DNA from: Isoptericola peretonis
Lineage (GTDB): Bacteria > Actinomycetota > Actinomycetes > Actinomycetales > Cellulomonadaceae
Length of the DNA: 64,000 nt
Assembly (NCBI GenBank): GCA_023241745.1
Contig: JALQCY010000001.1
Coordinates: forward strand, 894,064-958,063
Direction of reading: 5' to 3'
Shown here: piece by piece, positions 43,747-51,668 of the stretch
Numbering within the stretch: the first letter of the stretch is position 1
Layout: the number at the start of each line of letters is the position of its first letter
Notes under the pieces: generated by a model
What the model was told of the DNA's origin: nothing
The model's input: the letters and a program-made list of their open reading frames with translations, nothing else
Database searches by the model: none
Program-made: the position numbers and the translations under genes

Positions 43747-44251
43747 TCGGCGTGAGCACGAGCGTCGAGACGAGCACACGCAGCACGACGTGCAGCTCGG
43801 CGAACGACGGGACGAGCCATCCGACCAGCACGGTGAACGCCAGGTTCACAGGGAAGAAGCCGAGCCAGATGGCGACGGACTGCTTCCAGCGGGGCGGCGC
43901 CGACAACAGCGGCGGCCCCGCGGGCTCGTCCTGGCGCACCGGCGGGTCGAACCAGCCCTCGATGCCGGTGCGCTTCTCCACGCGCCGCTCCTCGACCAGC
44001 CCCTGGCCCGTGGCGAGCCAGCGGCGACGTTCCTGGGACCCCTCCCAGGCGTCGAGCCGCTCGGCGTCGGCGAACCGGTAGAGCATGATCCAGTCCGACG
44101 CCCCCTCGGAGGCCCGGATCCAGCCGGACCCCAGGAAGCCGTCCCACCGGTTCGCGAGCCGCACGCCGGACTGCACCCACGCGGTGACCTCGGGGACGCG
44201 GTCGGGGCTGACGGCGCGGTGGATCGCCACGGTCACGGGTGCGGAGCTCAT
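43676..44251 (-). CDS. ABM-domain protein with C-terminal membrane segments
   Basis: The 191-residue protein has an N-terminal antibiotic biosynthesis monooxygenase-type ferredoxin fold (about 1-95; TVAIHRAVSPDRVPEVTAWV, FADAERLDAWEGSQERRRWLA). About 70 residues later come two membrane helices (VAIWLGFFPVNLAFTVLVGWLVP and VLVSTLVLTPIMSFWVLPWVTGRL). This architecture occurs in uncharacterised actinobacterial and proteobacterial proteins; the reaction is unknown. The ATG has CAGGAT 6 nt upstream, which may act as -10 or as a ribosome site. Confidence 0.8.
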   Translation of the reverse strand: MSSAPVTVAIHRAVSPDRVPEVTAWVQSGVRLANRWDGFLGSGWIRASEGASDWIMLYRFADAERLDAWEGSQERRRWLATGQGLVEERRVEKRTGIEGWFDPPVRQDEPAGPPLLSAPPRWKQSVAIWLGFFPVNLAFTVLVGWLVPSFAELHVVLRVLVSTLVLTPIMSFWVLPWVTGRLSGWLHAPRR

Positions 44252-44521
44252 CCGAGCATCCTGAGGCCCGCCGCGCCGTCCCGTGGCGCCCGGGCGAGCG
44301 CGCGGGACGCGGCGTCCCACGATCCGGATGGCGGCCCACGCCCCTCCCAGTTGTCCCGGCCTTCACATCTCGTCCCCGCGGCCCGCACGGGATTCGTGTC
44401 GTCTGGTCGCCTGGACGGCCCGGAGCACCCGTCAGGACGGTTGAAGATGGAATGAGCTTCCCGCCGGTGCGAGCTCCCGAATGGTTCGAGCTCCCCGCAC
44501 CCCCGATCCCAAGGACTTCCG

Positions 44522-45736
44522 TTGACCGAGCACGCCTCTGCGCCCCTGCCCCGGCGCCGTGACATCCACCGCCCCGACCACACCCGTTCCGACCACACCC
44601 GTTCCGACCGCGCCCGGTCCGACCGCACCGAGGAGCCGCGTTCGCGGCGCCGCGCCGTCCGCGCCGGGGTCCCCGTCGCGATCACCGTCATGGCACTGAC
44701 CACCGGCGTGGTGACGGGCATGTCCCCCGCGTCCGGCGAGACGCGCGCCCAGGCGGCGTCGTCCGCCCCCGAGGCGAGCTCGGTGGAGAGGATCGGTGCC
44801 GGCGCCTTCGGAGCCGGGAGCGCCGCCGTGACCCCGGCGACCGCGATCGAACGGCCCGCCCTCGACCCTGCGTCGTTCGCGACGGCGGGCGCGGTCGGGA
44901 CGGACGAGGCGGGCAAGGCCTCCGACCGTGCCGAGGCGGCGGTCGCGGCCGACGTCTCCGGCGACGAGGCGCTGAGCGCCGCGCAGTCCGCCCTGACCCG
45001 CGCCGACCACGTGGCCACCGAGTCGCGGGCGGTCCCCCGCGACCAGCGTCGTTCCGTGGCGAAGAGCGCGGCCCACCTGCGGGAGGTCCTCGCCGACGGG
45101 ACCGGCACGGCCGCGGCCTCGCGCGCCGGCGAGCGCGCCGACCTGCAGGTCCGTGCCGAGGAAGCGACCGACGTCGCCGCGGCGACCGAGGAGCTCACCG
45201 AGCTGCTGGAGACCACCGAGGCCGACGCCGTGGCCATCGAACCCGCTCCGGCGACCCCCACCGAGATCGTGGACACGCAGGCCGCGCAGGCCCGCAAGGC
45301 CGCCGCTGCGCTCAAGAAGTACGCGGACGACACCGAGGGCTACGAGAACGGCCGCCTCGCGTCCGGCGACCTGCACGAGCTGTCGTTCGCGCCCGGCGAG
45401 TCCCTGCGGCGCGACGCGGCGGAGCAGCTCGAGCGCATGGACGCCGCCTACGCGGCGCGCTTCGGCACGCACCTCGAGGTCCGCGACTCCTACCGCTCGT
45501 ACGCGTCACAGGTGTCCGTGAAGGCGAGCCGCGGCTACCTCGCTGCCGTGCCCGGCTACTCGGACCACGGCTGGGGCATTGCCGTCGACCTCAACGGCGG
45601 CGTGGAGGAGTACTCGAGCGCACAGCACCGGTGGCTGGTCGAGAACGCGGGAGACTTCGGTTGGCGCAACCCCGCCTGGGCCCAGGCGGACGGCCGCAAG
45701 CCCGAGGCCTGGCACTGGGAGTACAAGCCGCTCTGA
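44522..45736 (+). CDS. Secreted M15-family D,D-carboxypeptidase-like protein (VanY type)
   Basis: The protein has 404 residues. A charged N-terminus carries short HTRSD/RARSD repeats (residues 20-35), a membrane or signal segment lies at about 47-67 (AGVPVAITVMALTTGVVTGM), and a long Ala/Glu-rich helical stalk spans about 75-270. The M15 domain spans about 285-404 with RDSYRSYASQ, YSDHGWGIAVD (His349, Asp356) and WHWEY (His398), the expected zinc ligands. It probably trims D-Ala from peptidoglycan stem peptides. The start is TTG with AAGGAC upstream. The 270-bp leader has no recognised riboswitch. Confidence 0.88.
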   Translation: MTEHASAPLPRRRDIHRPDHTRSDHTRSDRARSDRTEEPRSRRRAVRAGVPVAITVMALTTGVVTGMSPASGETRAQAASSAPEASSVERIGAGAFGAGSAAVTPATAIERPALDPASFATAGAVGTDEAGKASDRAEAAVAADVSGDEALSAAQSALTRADHVATESRAVPRDQRRSVAKSAAHLREVLADGTGTAAASRAGERADLQVRAEEATDVAAATEELTELLETTEADAVAIEPAPATPTEIVDTQAAQARKAAAALKKYADDTEGYENGRLASGDLHELSFAPGESLRRDAAEQLERMDAAYAARFGTHLEVRDSYRSYASQVSVKASRGYLAAVPGYSDHGWGIAVDLNGGVEEYSSAQHRWLVENAGDFGWRNPAWAQADGRKPEAWHWEYKPL

Positions 45737-45756
45737 CGCCGGTCACCCGACGGGCG

Positions 45757-46110
45757 TCACGCCCAGCCGAGCTGGTGCAGGCGGTCGTCGTCGATGCCGA
45801 AGTGGTGGGCGATCTCGTGCACCACGGTGATGGCGACCTCCTCCACGACGTCGTCGCGGGTGTCGCAGATCGCGAGCGTCGGGTTGCGGAACACGGTGAT
45901 CCGGTCGGGCAGGGAGCCCGCCGCCCAGTGCAGGTCGCGCTCGGTGAGCGGGACGCCCTCGTACAGGCCCAGCAGCTCCGGGTCGTCCGCCGGGGCGTCG
46001 TCCTCGACGAGCACGACGACGTTGTCCATCATCGCCGCCAGGTCCTCGGGCACCTGGTCGAGCCCGTCCCGGACGGCCTCCTCGAACTCCTCGCGCGTCA
46101 TCTCCACCAC
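45757..46110 (-). CDS. Small zincin-like metallopeptidase (DUF1025/PF06262 type)
   Basis: The 117-residue cytosolic protein shows MTREEFEEAVRDGLDQVPEDL at the N-terminus, LLGLYEGVPLTER in the middle and VVHEIAHHFGIDDDRLH near the end. The HExxHxxGxxD pattern in the last identifies a minimal zincin. These proteins are widespread in actinobacteria and have no assigned substrate. The GTG at 46110 lies 6 nt after GAGGAT, another apparent leaderless start; GTG 46107 and ATG 46101 are alternatives. It is convergent with the M15 gene. Confidence 0.86.
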   Translation of the reverse strand: MVEMTREEFEEAVRDGLDQVPEDLAAMMDNVVVLVEDDAPADDPELLGLYEGVPLTERDLHWAAGSLPDRITVFRNPTLAICDTRDDVVEEVAITVVHEIAHHFGIDDDRLHQLGWA

Positions 46111-46176
46111 GGGACCATCCTCGCCCACGGGGGCGCCTCGACCGCCCTCGGCGGCTGGGTATGCTTGCCGGGTCCA

Positions 46177-46249
46177 GCCCCCATCGTCTAGCGGCCTAGG
46201 ACCCCGCCCTTTCACGGCGGTAGCACGGGTTCGAATCCCGTTGGGGGTA
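46177..46249 (+). tRNA. tRNA-Glu (anticodon TTC)
   Basis: The 73-nt tRNA has acceptor GCCCCCA/TGGGGGT (first pair G-T). The anticodon arm CCGCC-CTTTCAC-GGCGG gives TTC, and the T loop is TTCGAAT. TATGCT at 46160-46165 is a likely -10. It is the first of three tRNA genes in tandem. Confidence 0.95.
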
Positions 46250-46397
46250 CGTCAGCGGGGAGCCGGCCAGGTCCGGCGGCCCGCGAAACGGGGCGTTCTT
46301 GCTGGTCAGGATCCGATTTCAAGATCCCGGCGAGCATGGGGTACGCTTCTTCTCGGCTCGAAACGAGCTTCCTGGTGAGGGATTCACTCTCCACCAT

Positions 46398-46471
46398 GGC
46401 CCTGTAGCGCAGTTGGTTAGCGCGCCGCCCTGTCACGGCGGAGGTCGCGGGTTCAAGTCCCGTCAGGGTCG
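46398..46471 (+). tRNA. tRNA-Asp (anticodon GTC)
   Basis: The 74-nt tRNA has acceptor GGCCCTG/CAGGGTC and discriminator G. The anticodon arm CCGCC-CTGTCAC-GGCGG gives GTC. A 148-bp gap separates it from tRNA-Glu; TACGCT at 46342-46347 could be its own -10. Confidence 0.95.
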
Positions 46472-46521
46472 CGCATGATGCGCCCGGTTCGTCGGCAACG
46501 GCGCCCGGGCGTTCGTGTCAC

Positions 46522-46594
46522 GGCTCTGTAGCTCAGTTGGTAGAGCGTTCGACTGAAAATCGAAAGGTCACCGGATCGACGCCGGTCGGAGCCA
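46522..46594 (+). tRNA. tRNA-Phe (anticodon GAA)
   Basis: The 73-nt tRNA has acceptor GGCTCTG/CGGAGCC and discriminator A. The anticodon arm TTCGA-CTGAAAA-TCGAA gives GAA. The T loop reads ATCGACG instead of starting TTCGA, so position 54 is A rather than T. The remainder folds normally, and this variant is probably a lineage trait. Confidence 0.93.
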
Positions 46595-46599
46595 CCGCA

Positions 46600-46631
46600 G
46601 AAGCCCCCGCGCCCCACGGCGCGGGGGCTTC
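46600..46631 (+). terminator. Terminator of the tRNA cluster
   Basis: GAAGCCCCCGCGCC (46600-46613) pairs perfectly with GGCGCGGGGGCTTC (46618-46631) around a 4-nt loop, six bases after tRNA-Phe. Confidence 0.85.
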
Positions 46632-46750
46632 GTCGTTCCCGGACGTCGACGTGCCGCGCGCCGTCGACCCGTAGGAATTGCCTGGACCAGCGGGGACGGG
46701 TTGAGTGGGACCCGCAGGGTCGATCACGAGACGCAGGATCGGAGCAGCCG

Positions 46751-47167
46751 ATGACGGACTGGGACGACGGGCGCACGCCGCCCGCCGAGCAGCCACCCTC
46801 CACGGGGCGGCTCGTGGAGCAGCTGTCGGAACAGGCGACGCGGCTGATACGCGCGGAGGTCGCGCTCGCCAAGGCCGAGATGACCGAGAAGGCGAAGCGG
46901 TCCGGCATCGGGCTCGGGCTGGTCGCAGCAGCGCTCGTCATCGTGCTCTACGCGGTGGGCGTGCTCATCTGGGCCGGGATCCTCGGCCTCTCGACGGTGT
47001 GGTCGCTGTGGCTGTCGGCGCTCGTCGTCGGGGTCGCCATGCTGCTCGTCGCGGGCATCGCCGTGGCGATCGCCGTCGGCCAGCTGAAGAAGGCGGCGCG
47101 TCGGCCCGAGACGATCGACCGGGTCAAGGAGGACGTCGAGACGTTCAAGAAGGGGGTGCGCCAGTGA
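46751..47167 (+). CDS. Holin-like membrane protein (phage_holin_3_6 / DUF1469 type)
   Basis: The 138-residue protein has an N-terminal amphipathic helix (LVEQLSEQATRLIRAEVALAKAEM, about 21-44), two membrane segments (GLGLVAAALVIVLYAVGVLIWAGIL and WLSALVVGVAMLLVAGIAVAIAV) and a basic C-terminal helix. Despite the family name these proteins are chromosomal envelope proteins in actinobacteria, not lysis genes, and no phage gene is nearby. GGAGCAG precedes the ATG. It overlaps the DUF3618 gene by GTGA, a common pairing. Confidence 0.88.
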   Translation: MTDWDDGRTPPAEQPPSTGRLVEQLSEQATRLIRAEVALAKAEMTEKAKRSGIGLGLVAAALVIVLYAVGVLIWAGILGLSTVWSLWLSALVVGVAMLLVAGIAVAIAVGQLKKAARRPETIDRVKEDVETFKKGVRQ

Positions 47168-47481
47168 CCGAGCCCACGACGCCCGAGAACAGGGCCCCGG
47201 CGCCGACCGCCCGGGAGCTCGAGAACGAGGTGGCCCGCACCCGCGCGGAGCTGAGCGAGACGCTCGACCACCTGGCCACCCGCTTGTCGCCGTCCTACCA
47301 AGCGAACCAGCTCGCGAGGGCCACCAAGCTGGCGGCGAGCGACGCCGGCGCGTTCGTCACCGGTGGCGGGCTGCCGGACCGCGAGCCCCGACGCCGCCGC
47401 AACGCCCAGGTCCTGCTCGGTGCCGCCGCGGCAGGCCTGGCGCTGGTCGTGGTCGTCGTCGTCCGCGCCCGGCGCCGCTGA
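47164..47481 (+). CDS. DUF3618 membrane protein
   Basis: The 105-residue protein has TARELENEVARTRAELSETLDHLATRLSP at about 14-42 (the DUF3618 core, ending LATRLSP), then a linker. A single C-terminal membrane helix (VLLGAAAAGLALVVVVVV) ends with the basic tail RARRR. The function is unknown. Its GTG overlaps the stop of the holin-like gene, and the two proteins probably act together at the envelope. Confidence 0.88.
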   Translation: MTEPTTPENRAPAPTARELENEVARTRAELSETLDHLATRLSPSYQANQLARATKLAASDAGAFVTGGGLPDREPRRRRNAQVLLGAAAAGLALVVVVVVRARRR

Positions 47482-47507
47482 GCGGGCCAGGCGCGGCCCG
47501 GCCGGGA

Positions 47508-47717
47508 CTACTTGTTGTCCGGCGTCGCCTCCTCGGAGGCGGCGCCGAGCAGCGCACGGACCTCCGACTCCTTGTAGCGGCGGTGCCCACCGAGGGTGCG
47601 GATCGACGAGAGCTTGCCCGCCTTCGCCCAACGGGTCACCGTCTTGGGGTCCACCCGGAAGAGGCTTGCCACCTCGGCAGGCGTCAGCAGAACCTCGGAG
47701 TCTCCGTGGAGCGACAT
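47508..47717 (-). CDS. bldC: BldC-like MerR-type developmental regulator
   Basis: The 69-residue DNA-binding protein consists of one winged helix: VLLTPAEVASLFRVDPKTVTRWAKAGKLSSIRTLGGHRRY is nearly the whole protein, recognisable from LTPAEVASLFRVDPKT and RTLGGHRRYKESEV. Streptomyces BldC binds direct repeats cooperatively to control development; in Micrococcales it is a general regulator. The ATG at 47717 follows AGGAGGTGCAGGGG; longer in-frame starts are not supported. Confidence 0.93.
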   Translation of the reverse strand: MSLHGDSEVLLTPAEVASLFRVDPKTVTRWAKAGKLSSIRTLGGHRRYKESEVRALLGAASEEATPDNK

Positions 47718-48114
47718 CCCCTGCACCTCCTGGTGCGCGACCGGCCCGGGCGGCGCCCGGAGTGCGACACGGTCTCGCTTCTCCATTGTGTGCAGAAAGC
47801 GGGATTGAGGCGACTTGGGAACTGGATGAAAAGGTCCGGATCGTGGCGGCATGGGACGAGTCGCCTCGTGCGTCCGGTTCTGCCGGGCTCCAGGCCGTCC
47901 GCGACCGGTCTCCGCACCGATCGGTCTCGTGATCTGAGACACCATCCGGCCGAACTCACCCGCTCCCACGGGCCTCGATACGGCCGGCACGCGCTGCGGA
48001 GTGGAGGGAATGGCGCGCGAGCATGTACCGTTGGGATCTGAACAGACTACTTACGCACGGGGCCGCCGTCTGGGACGTCGCCAGCCCCGCTCCTACGTTG
48101 AGGGGGTCTCAGCC
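47718..48114. other. 397-bp intergenic region between bldC and the DUF3073 gene
   Basis: No convincing gene is present. It must hold the divergent promoters. TACCGT (48026-48031) is a possible -10 for the DUF3073 gene, which would have a leader of about 80 nt. GTCTC-N7-GAGAC (47924-47940) is the only clear dyad. I see no tRNA or known riboswitch. Confidence 0.5.
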
Positions 48115-48315
48115 ATGGGCCGCGGCCGTCAGAAGGCAAAGCAGACTAAGGTCGCTCGCGAGCTGAAGTACTACAGCCCCGAGACGAACTATCACGCGCT
48201 CGAGCAGGAGCTCAGGAGCGGCGGTGGTGGGGGTACGGATGTCGCCACGGAGGATCGCAACTCCGCCGACGACGAGTACGACAACCGATACAACGCCTGG
48301 GGCGACGAGCGTTGA
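48115..48315 (+). CDS. DUF3073 protein
   Basis: The 66-residue protein begins MGRGRQKAKQTKVARELKYY, followed by SPETNYHALEQEL and an acidic, Asn/Tyr-rich tail DDEYDNRYNAW. This is the DUF3073 family found beside purM throughout actinobacteria (Rv0810c). The basic N-terminus suggests nucleic-acid or ribosome binding, which is only inference. GAGGGGG precedes the ATG. It converges with purM. Confidence 0.92.
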   Translation: MGRGRQKAKQTKVARELKYYSPETNYHALEQELRSGGGGGTDVATEDRNSADDEYDNRYNAWGDER

Positions 48316-48359
48316 GTCGCCCGCGCGGGGGCCCGTGACTCACGGGATCCTGTGTCGCA

Positions 48360-48399
48360 CACGAAGGGCCGGACGGCAGCTGCCGTCCGGCCCTTCGTG
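48360..48399. terminator. 40-nt perfect palindrome, bidirectional terminator
   Basis: 48360-48379 (starting CACGAAGGGCCGG) is the exact reverse complement of 48380-48399, with no spacer. As RNA it gives a stem of about 18 bp with a tiny loop on either strand, between the convergent DUF3073 and purM genes. Confidence 0.85.
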
Positions 48400-48414
48400 C
48401 GTGCGGGGAAGGTC

Positions 48415-49521
48415 TCAGCGGTAGTCGCCGGTCAGCCGGACGGCGCCGCCGTCCACGCCCTTGGTCCCGGCGACCAGGTCCTCGGCCGGGGCGGCGGGAT
48501 CCAGGTCGGCCACCGTGCCCAGCACCCAGGCCGGCACGCCCCGCCGCGCCAGCGTCGCCAGCGCGGCGTCCACGCCGTCGGCGGCGACGACCGCGACCAT
48601 CCCGACACCCAGGTTCAGGGTGTTCTCCAGGTCGCGACGCGGCACCGAACCGAGGTCGCGGACGGTGCGGAAGACCGCCGGCACCTCCCAGGACGCCCGG
48701 TCGACGGTCGCCACCGTGCCGGCCGGCAGCACGCGCGCCAGGTTCGCCGCGAGGCCCCCGCCCGTCACGTGGGTGAACGCGTGCACCTGCGCGGCCGGCT
48801 CCTCCGCGAGGGCGAGCACGTCGCGCGCGTAGACGCGCGTGGGCTCCAGCAGCTCCTCCCCCAGGGTCCGGCCGAACTCCTCGACGTGGCGGTCGAGGGT
48901 CCAGCCGGCGTGCTTCACGACGGCGCGCACCAGGGAGTATCCGTTGGAGTGCAGGCCGCTCGACCCCATCGCGACCAGGACGTCGCCGGCGCGCACCCGC
49001 TCCGGGCCGAGCACGGAGTCCGCCTCCACGATGCCTGTCGCGGCGCCCGCGACGTCGTACTCGTCCGGCTCGAGGAGTCCCGGGTGCTCGGCGGTCTCTC
49101 CGCCGACGAGGGCCGTACCGGCCACCTCGCAGGCCTGTGCGATGCCGCGCACGATGTCGGCCACCCGCTCCGGCACGACCTTGCCCGTCGCGATGTAGTC
49201 GGTCATGAACAGCGGCTCGGCACCCACGACGACGATGTCGTCGACGACCATGCCGACGAGGTCGAACCCGATCGTGTCGTGCTTGTCGAGGGCCTGGGCG
49301 ATCGCGACCTTGGTGCCGACGCCGTCGGTCGACGTCGCGAGGAGCGGCTGGCGGTACGCGCGGATCGCGGAGAGGTCGAAGAGCCCGGCGAACCCGCCCA
49401 CGCCGCCGAGCACGGCGGGGCCGTGCGTGCGGCGCACGGCGTCCTTCATCAGCTCGACGGCCTTGTCGCCGGCCTCGGTGTCGACGCCGGCCGCGGCGTA
49501 GGTCAGGGGTTCGTTCGTCAC
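48415..49521 (-). CDS. purM: Phosphoribosylformylglycinamidine cyclo-ligase (AIR synthetase)
   Basis: The 368-residue enzyme makes aminoimidazole ribotide from FGAM with ATP in purine synthesis. Motifs are YAAAGVDTEAGDKAVELMK, GGFAGLFDLSA, STDGVGTKV (ATP and Mg2+), DDIVVVGAEPLFMTDYIATGK, GGETAEHPG and HVTGGGLAANLARVLP. The GTG at 49521 has GGTGAG upstream; an in-frame extension overlapping purF is rejected. It lies 37 bp after purF and is probably co-transcribed. Confidence 0.96.
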   Translation of the reverse strand: MTNEPLTYAAAGVDTEAGDKAVELMKDAVRRTHGPAVLGGVGGFAGLFDLSAIRAYRQPLLATSTDGVGTKVAIAQALDKHDTIGFDLVGMVVDDIVVVGAEPLFMTDYIATGKVVPERVADIVRGIAQACEVAGTALVGGETAEHPGLLEPDEYDVAGAATGIVEADSVLGPERVRAGDVLVAMGSSGLHSNGYSLVRAVVKHAGWTLDRHVEEFGRTLGEELLEPTRVYARDVLALAEEPAAQVHAFTHVTGGGLAANLARVLPAGTVATVDRASWEVPAVFRTVRDLGSVPRRDLENTLNLGVGMVAVVAADGVDAALATLARRGVPAWVLGTVADLDPAAPAEDLVAGTKGVDGGAVRLTGDYR

Positions 49522-49558
49522 GTGATGCTCACCGTTCGTCGGCTGTGTCAGTCGGCTG

Positions 49559-51106
49559 TCAGGGGTGGTCGAGAGCGGTGCCGGCACCGGCCCCGACGGA
49601 GACCTGGCGCAACCCGTCCTCGGGCGCTCCGAGCGGCAGCTCGGCCTGCTCCAGGAGGTGCTTGCCGAGCTGGTCCGCGGTGGGCAGCTCGATCGGGTAC
49701 TTGCCGGTGAAGCAGGCCGCGCACAGCTGGGAGGCGGGCTGCTCGGTGGCCTCGATCATGCCGTCGACCGAGATGTACCCGAGGGAGTCGGCCCCCAGGG
49801 ACTGGCCGATCTCGTCGGGCGTGAGGCCGTTCGCGATGAGCTCGGCGCGCGAGGCGAAGTCGATCCCGTAGAAGCAGGGCCACTTGACCGGCGGTGACGA
49901 GATGCGCACGTGCACCTCGGCCGCACCCGCCTCGCGCAGCATCCGGACCAGGGCGCGCTGCGTGTTGCCGCGCACGATCGAGTCGTCGACGACCACGAGC
50001 CGCTTGCCGCGGATGACGTCCTTGAGCGGGTTGAGCTTGAGCCGGATGCCGAGCTGGCGCAGCGTGTCGGACGGCTGGATGAACGTGCGCCCCACGTAGG
50101 CGTTCTTGGTGAGCCCCTGCCCGAACGGGATGCCGGACTCGGCCGCGTAGCCCACGGCCGCCGGGGTGCCCGACTCCGGGGTGGGGATGACGAGGTCCGC
50201 CTCGACCGGGTGCTCCCGGGCCAGCCGGCGCCCCATCTCGACCCGCGCCGCGTGCACCGAGCGGCCGTTGATCGTGTTGTCGGGGCGCGCCAGGTACACG
50301 TACTCGAAGACGCAGCCAGCGCGCTCGGGCTCGGCGAACCGCTCGGAACGCAGCCCGTCGGCGTCGATCGTGATGAGCTCGCCCGGCTCGACCTCGCGCA
50401 CGTAGGAGGCGCCCACGATGTCGAGCGCCGGCACCTCCGAGGCGACGACCCAGCCGCGCTGCAGGCGGCCCAGGACGAGCGGGCGCACGCCCTGCGGGTC
50501 GCGCGCCGCGTACAGCGTGCCCTCGTCCATGAAGACGAGCGAGAACGCGCCGCGCAGCCGCGGCAGCACCTCGAGCGCCGTCTGCGCGAGGGTGTGGTCG
50601 GCGTCGCCCGCGAGCAGGGCCGTGATGAGCGCCGTGTCGGTGGTGTTGCCGCGCGCGAGCTCGCCGCGCCGCTGGGCCCCGTAACGCTCGGCCACGAGGT
50701 TCACGAGCTCGGCGGAGTTGGTGAGGTTGCCGTTGTGCCCGAGGGCGACGGTGCCGCCCGCGGTCGCGCCGAGCGTCGGCTGGGCGTTCTCCCACGTGAC
50801 CCCGCCGGTCGTCGAGTACCGGCAGTGGCCGACGGCGAGGTGTCCGGTCAGGGCGTCGAGCGCCGTCTCGTCGAAGACCTGGGACACGAGGCCCATGTCC
50901 TTGTAGACGAGGATCTGCTCGCCGTTGCTGGTCGCGATGCCGGCGGACTCCTGTCCGCGGTGCTGCAGCGCGTACAGACCGAAGTAGGCGAGCTTGGCGA
51001 CCTCCTCGCCGGGAGCCCAGACCCCGAAGACGCCGCACGCGTCCTGGGGGCCCTTCTCGCCGGGCATGAGGTCATGGTTCAGGCGGCCGTCAGGGCGCAA
51101 GGGCAT
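49559..51106 (-). CDS. purF: Amidophosphoribosyltransferase
   Basis: The 515-residue enzyme forms phosphoribosylamine from PRPP and glutamine. A 23-residue propeptide precedes nucleophile Cys24 (CGVFGVW), then HRGQESAGIA, GHCRYSTTG and HNGNLTN of the glutaminase domain. The PRPP loop is VVVDDSIVRGNTQRALV. The Fe-S ligand cysteines CVFEYVY, CFYGIDF and CAACFTG mark the B. subtilis-type, [4Fe-4S]-containing form. GATACT lies 6 nt before the ATG, suggesting a leaderless message. It is followed by purM. Confidence 0.96.
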   Translation of the reverse strand: MPLRPDGRLNHDLMPGEKGPQDACGVFGVWAPGEEVAKLAYFGLYALQHRGQESAGIATSNGEQILVYKDMGLVSQVFDETALDALTGHLAVGHCRYSTTGGVTWENAQPTLGATAGGTVALGHNGNLTNSAELVNLVAERYGAQRRGELARGNTTDTALITALLAGDADHTLAQTALEVLPRLRGAFSLVFMDEGTLYAARDPQGVRPLVLGRLQRGWVVASEVPALDIVGASYVREVEPGELITIDADGLRSERFAEPERAGCVFEYVYLARPDNTINGRSVHAARVEMGRRLAREHPVEADLVIPTPESGTPAAVGYAAESGIPFGQGLTKNAYVGRTFIQPSDTLRQLGIRLKLNPLKDVIRGKRLVVVDDSIVRGNTQRALVRMLREAGAAEVHVRISSPPVKWPCFYGIDFASRAELIANGLTPDEIGQSLGADSLGYISVDGMIEATEQPASQLCAACFTGKYPIELPTADQLGKHLLEQAELPLGAPEDGLRQVSVGAGAGTALDHP

Positions 51107-51154
51107 GGTCCGAGTATCCCACAGGCCCCTGGGGCCGTGACCTGGGCGACCGGC

Positions 51155-51622
51155 TCAACGACGACGCAGGCTGCGCCGGTCGGAGATCACCGCGATCAGC
51201 CCCGCGACGCCCAGGCCGAGCGCGATCCCGCCGAGCACCGTGACGGACACGTAGACGCCCGGCTTCATCAGCGTCTCGGCGGAGTCGGTGGCGTCGACGA
51301 GCCAGACGGCGAAGATCAGGCCGGCGACCGCGCCGACGAGCGCGCCCATCCACAGGAACACGGGGTACTTCGGGGCGCGACGGACCCGCTCCGGGTCGAC
51401 CAGCAGGGTCACGTCCCGCGGGGCGTCGGCCGCCTCGCCGTCCGGCTCCGCGGCGTCCGGCTCCGTGGCGTTCCGCTCGCTGTCGTCGGTCGGTGCGGTC
51501 TGCTCCGCGGCGGGCTTCCCGCCGTCGGGCGCCGTGCGGTCCGACGTCGCCTCGCCGGGCGTGCCGGCGGGTACCGCACCGTCGGGTGCCGGGGCGTCCT
51601 GGTCGGGGGTGGAGCTGCTCAC
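51155..51622 (-). CDS. Two-TM membrane protein of unknown function
   Basis: The 155-residue protein has an acidic, Pro/Ala/Asp-rich cytoplasmic N-terminus (1-68). VDPERVRRAPKYPVFLWMGALVGAVAGLIFAVWLV then holds the first membrane helix (around 85-106, core MGALVGAVAGLIFAVW), and a second helix follows (VYVSVTVLGGIALGLGVAGLIAV). A basic end RRSLRRR closes it. No family is known to me. TAGGCT lies 6 nt before the GTG, a leaderless pattern. A short GGCCCC-T-GGGGCC hairpin (51124-51136) separates it from purF. Confidence 0.78.
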   Translation of the reverse strand: MSSSTPDQDAPAPDGAVPAGTPGEATSDRTAPDGGKPAAEQTAPTDDSERNATEPDAAEPDGEAADAPRDVTLLVDPERVRRAPKYPVFLWMGALVGAVAGLIFAVWLVDATDSAETLMKPGVYVSVTVLGGIALGLGVAGLIAVISDRRSLRRR

Positions 51623-51668
51623 CCCTCGAGCCTAAGCCACCTCGTGGCACCCGACGGCCGCTCACCGG

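Noticed and set aside
44252..44521. c-di-AMP riboswitch before the M15 peptidase
   Set aside because: The leader has repeated CGAGCTC segments but no recognisable riboswitch core. A covariance-model search would be needed.
46751..47481. Prophage remnant, because a holin-family protein is next to tRNA genes
   Set aside because: Holin-like plus DUF3618 is a usual chromosomal pair in actinobacteria. No integrase, att repeat or other phage gene is present.
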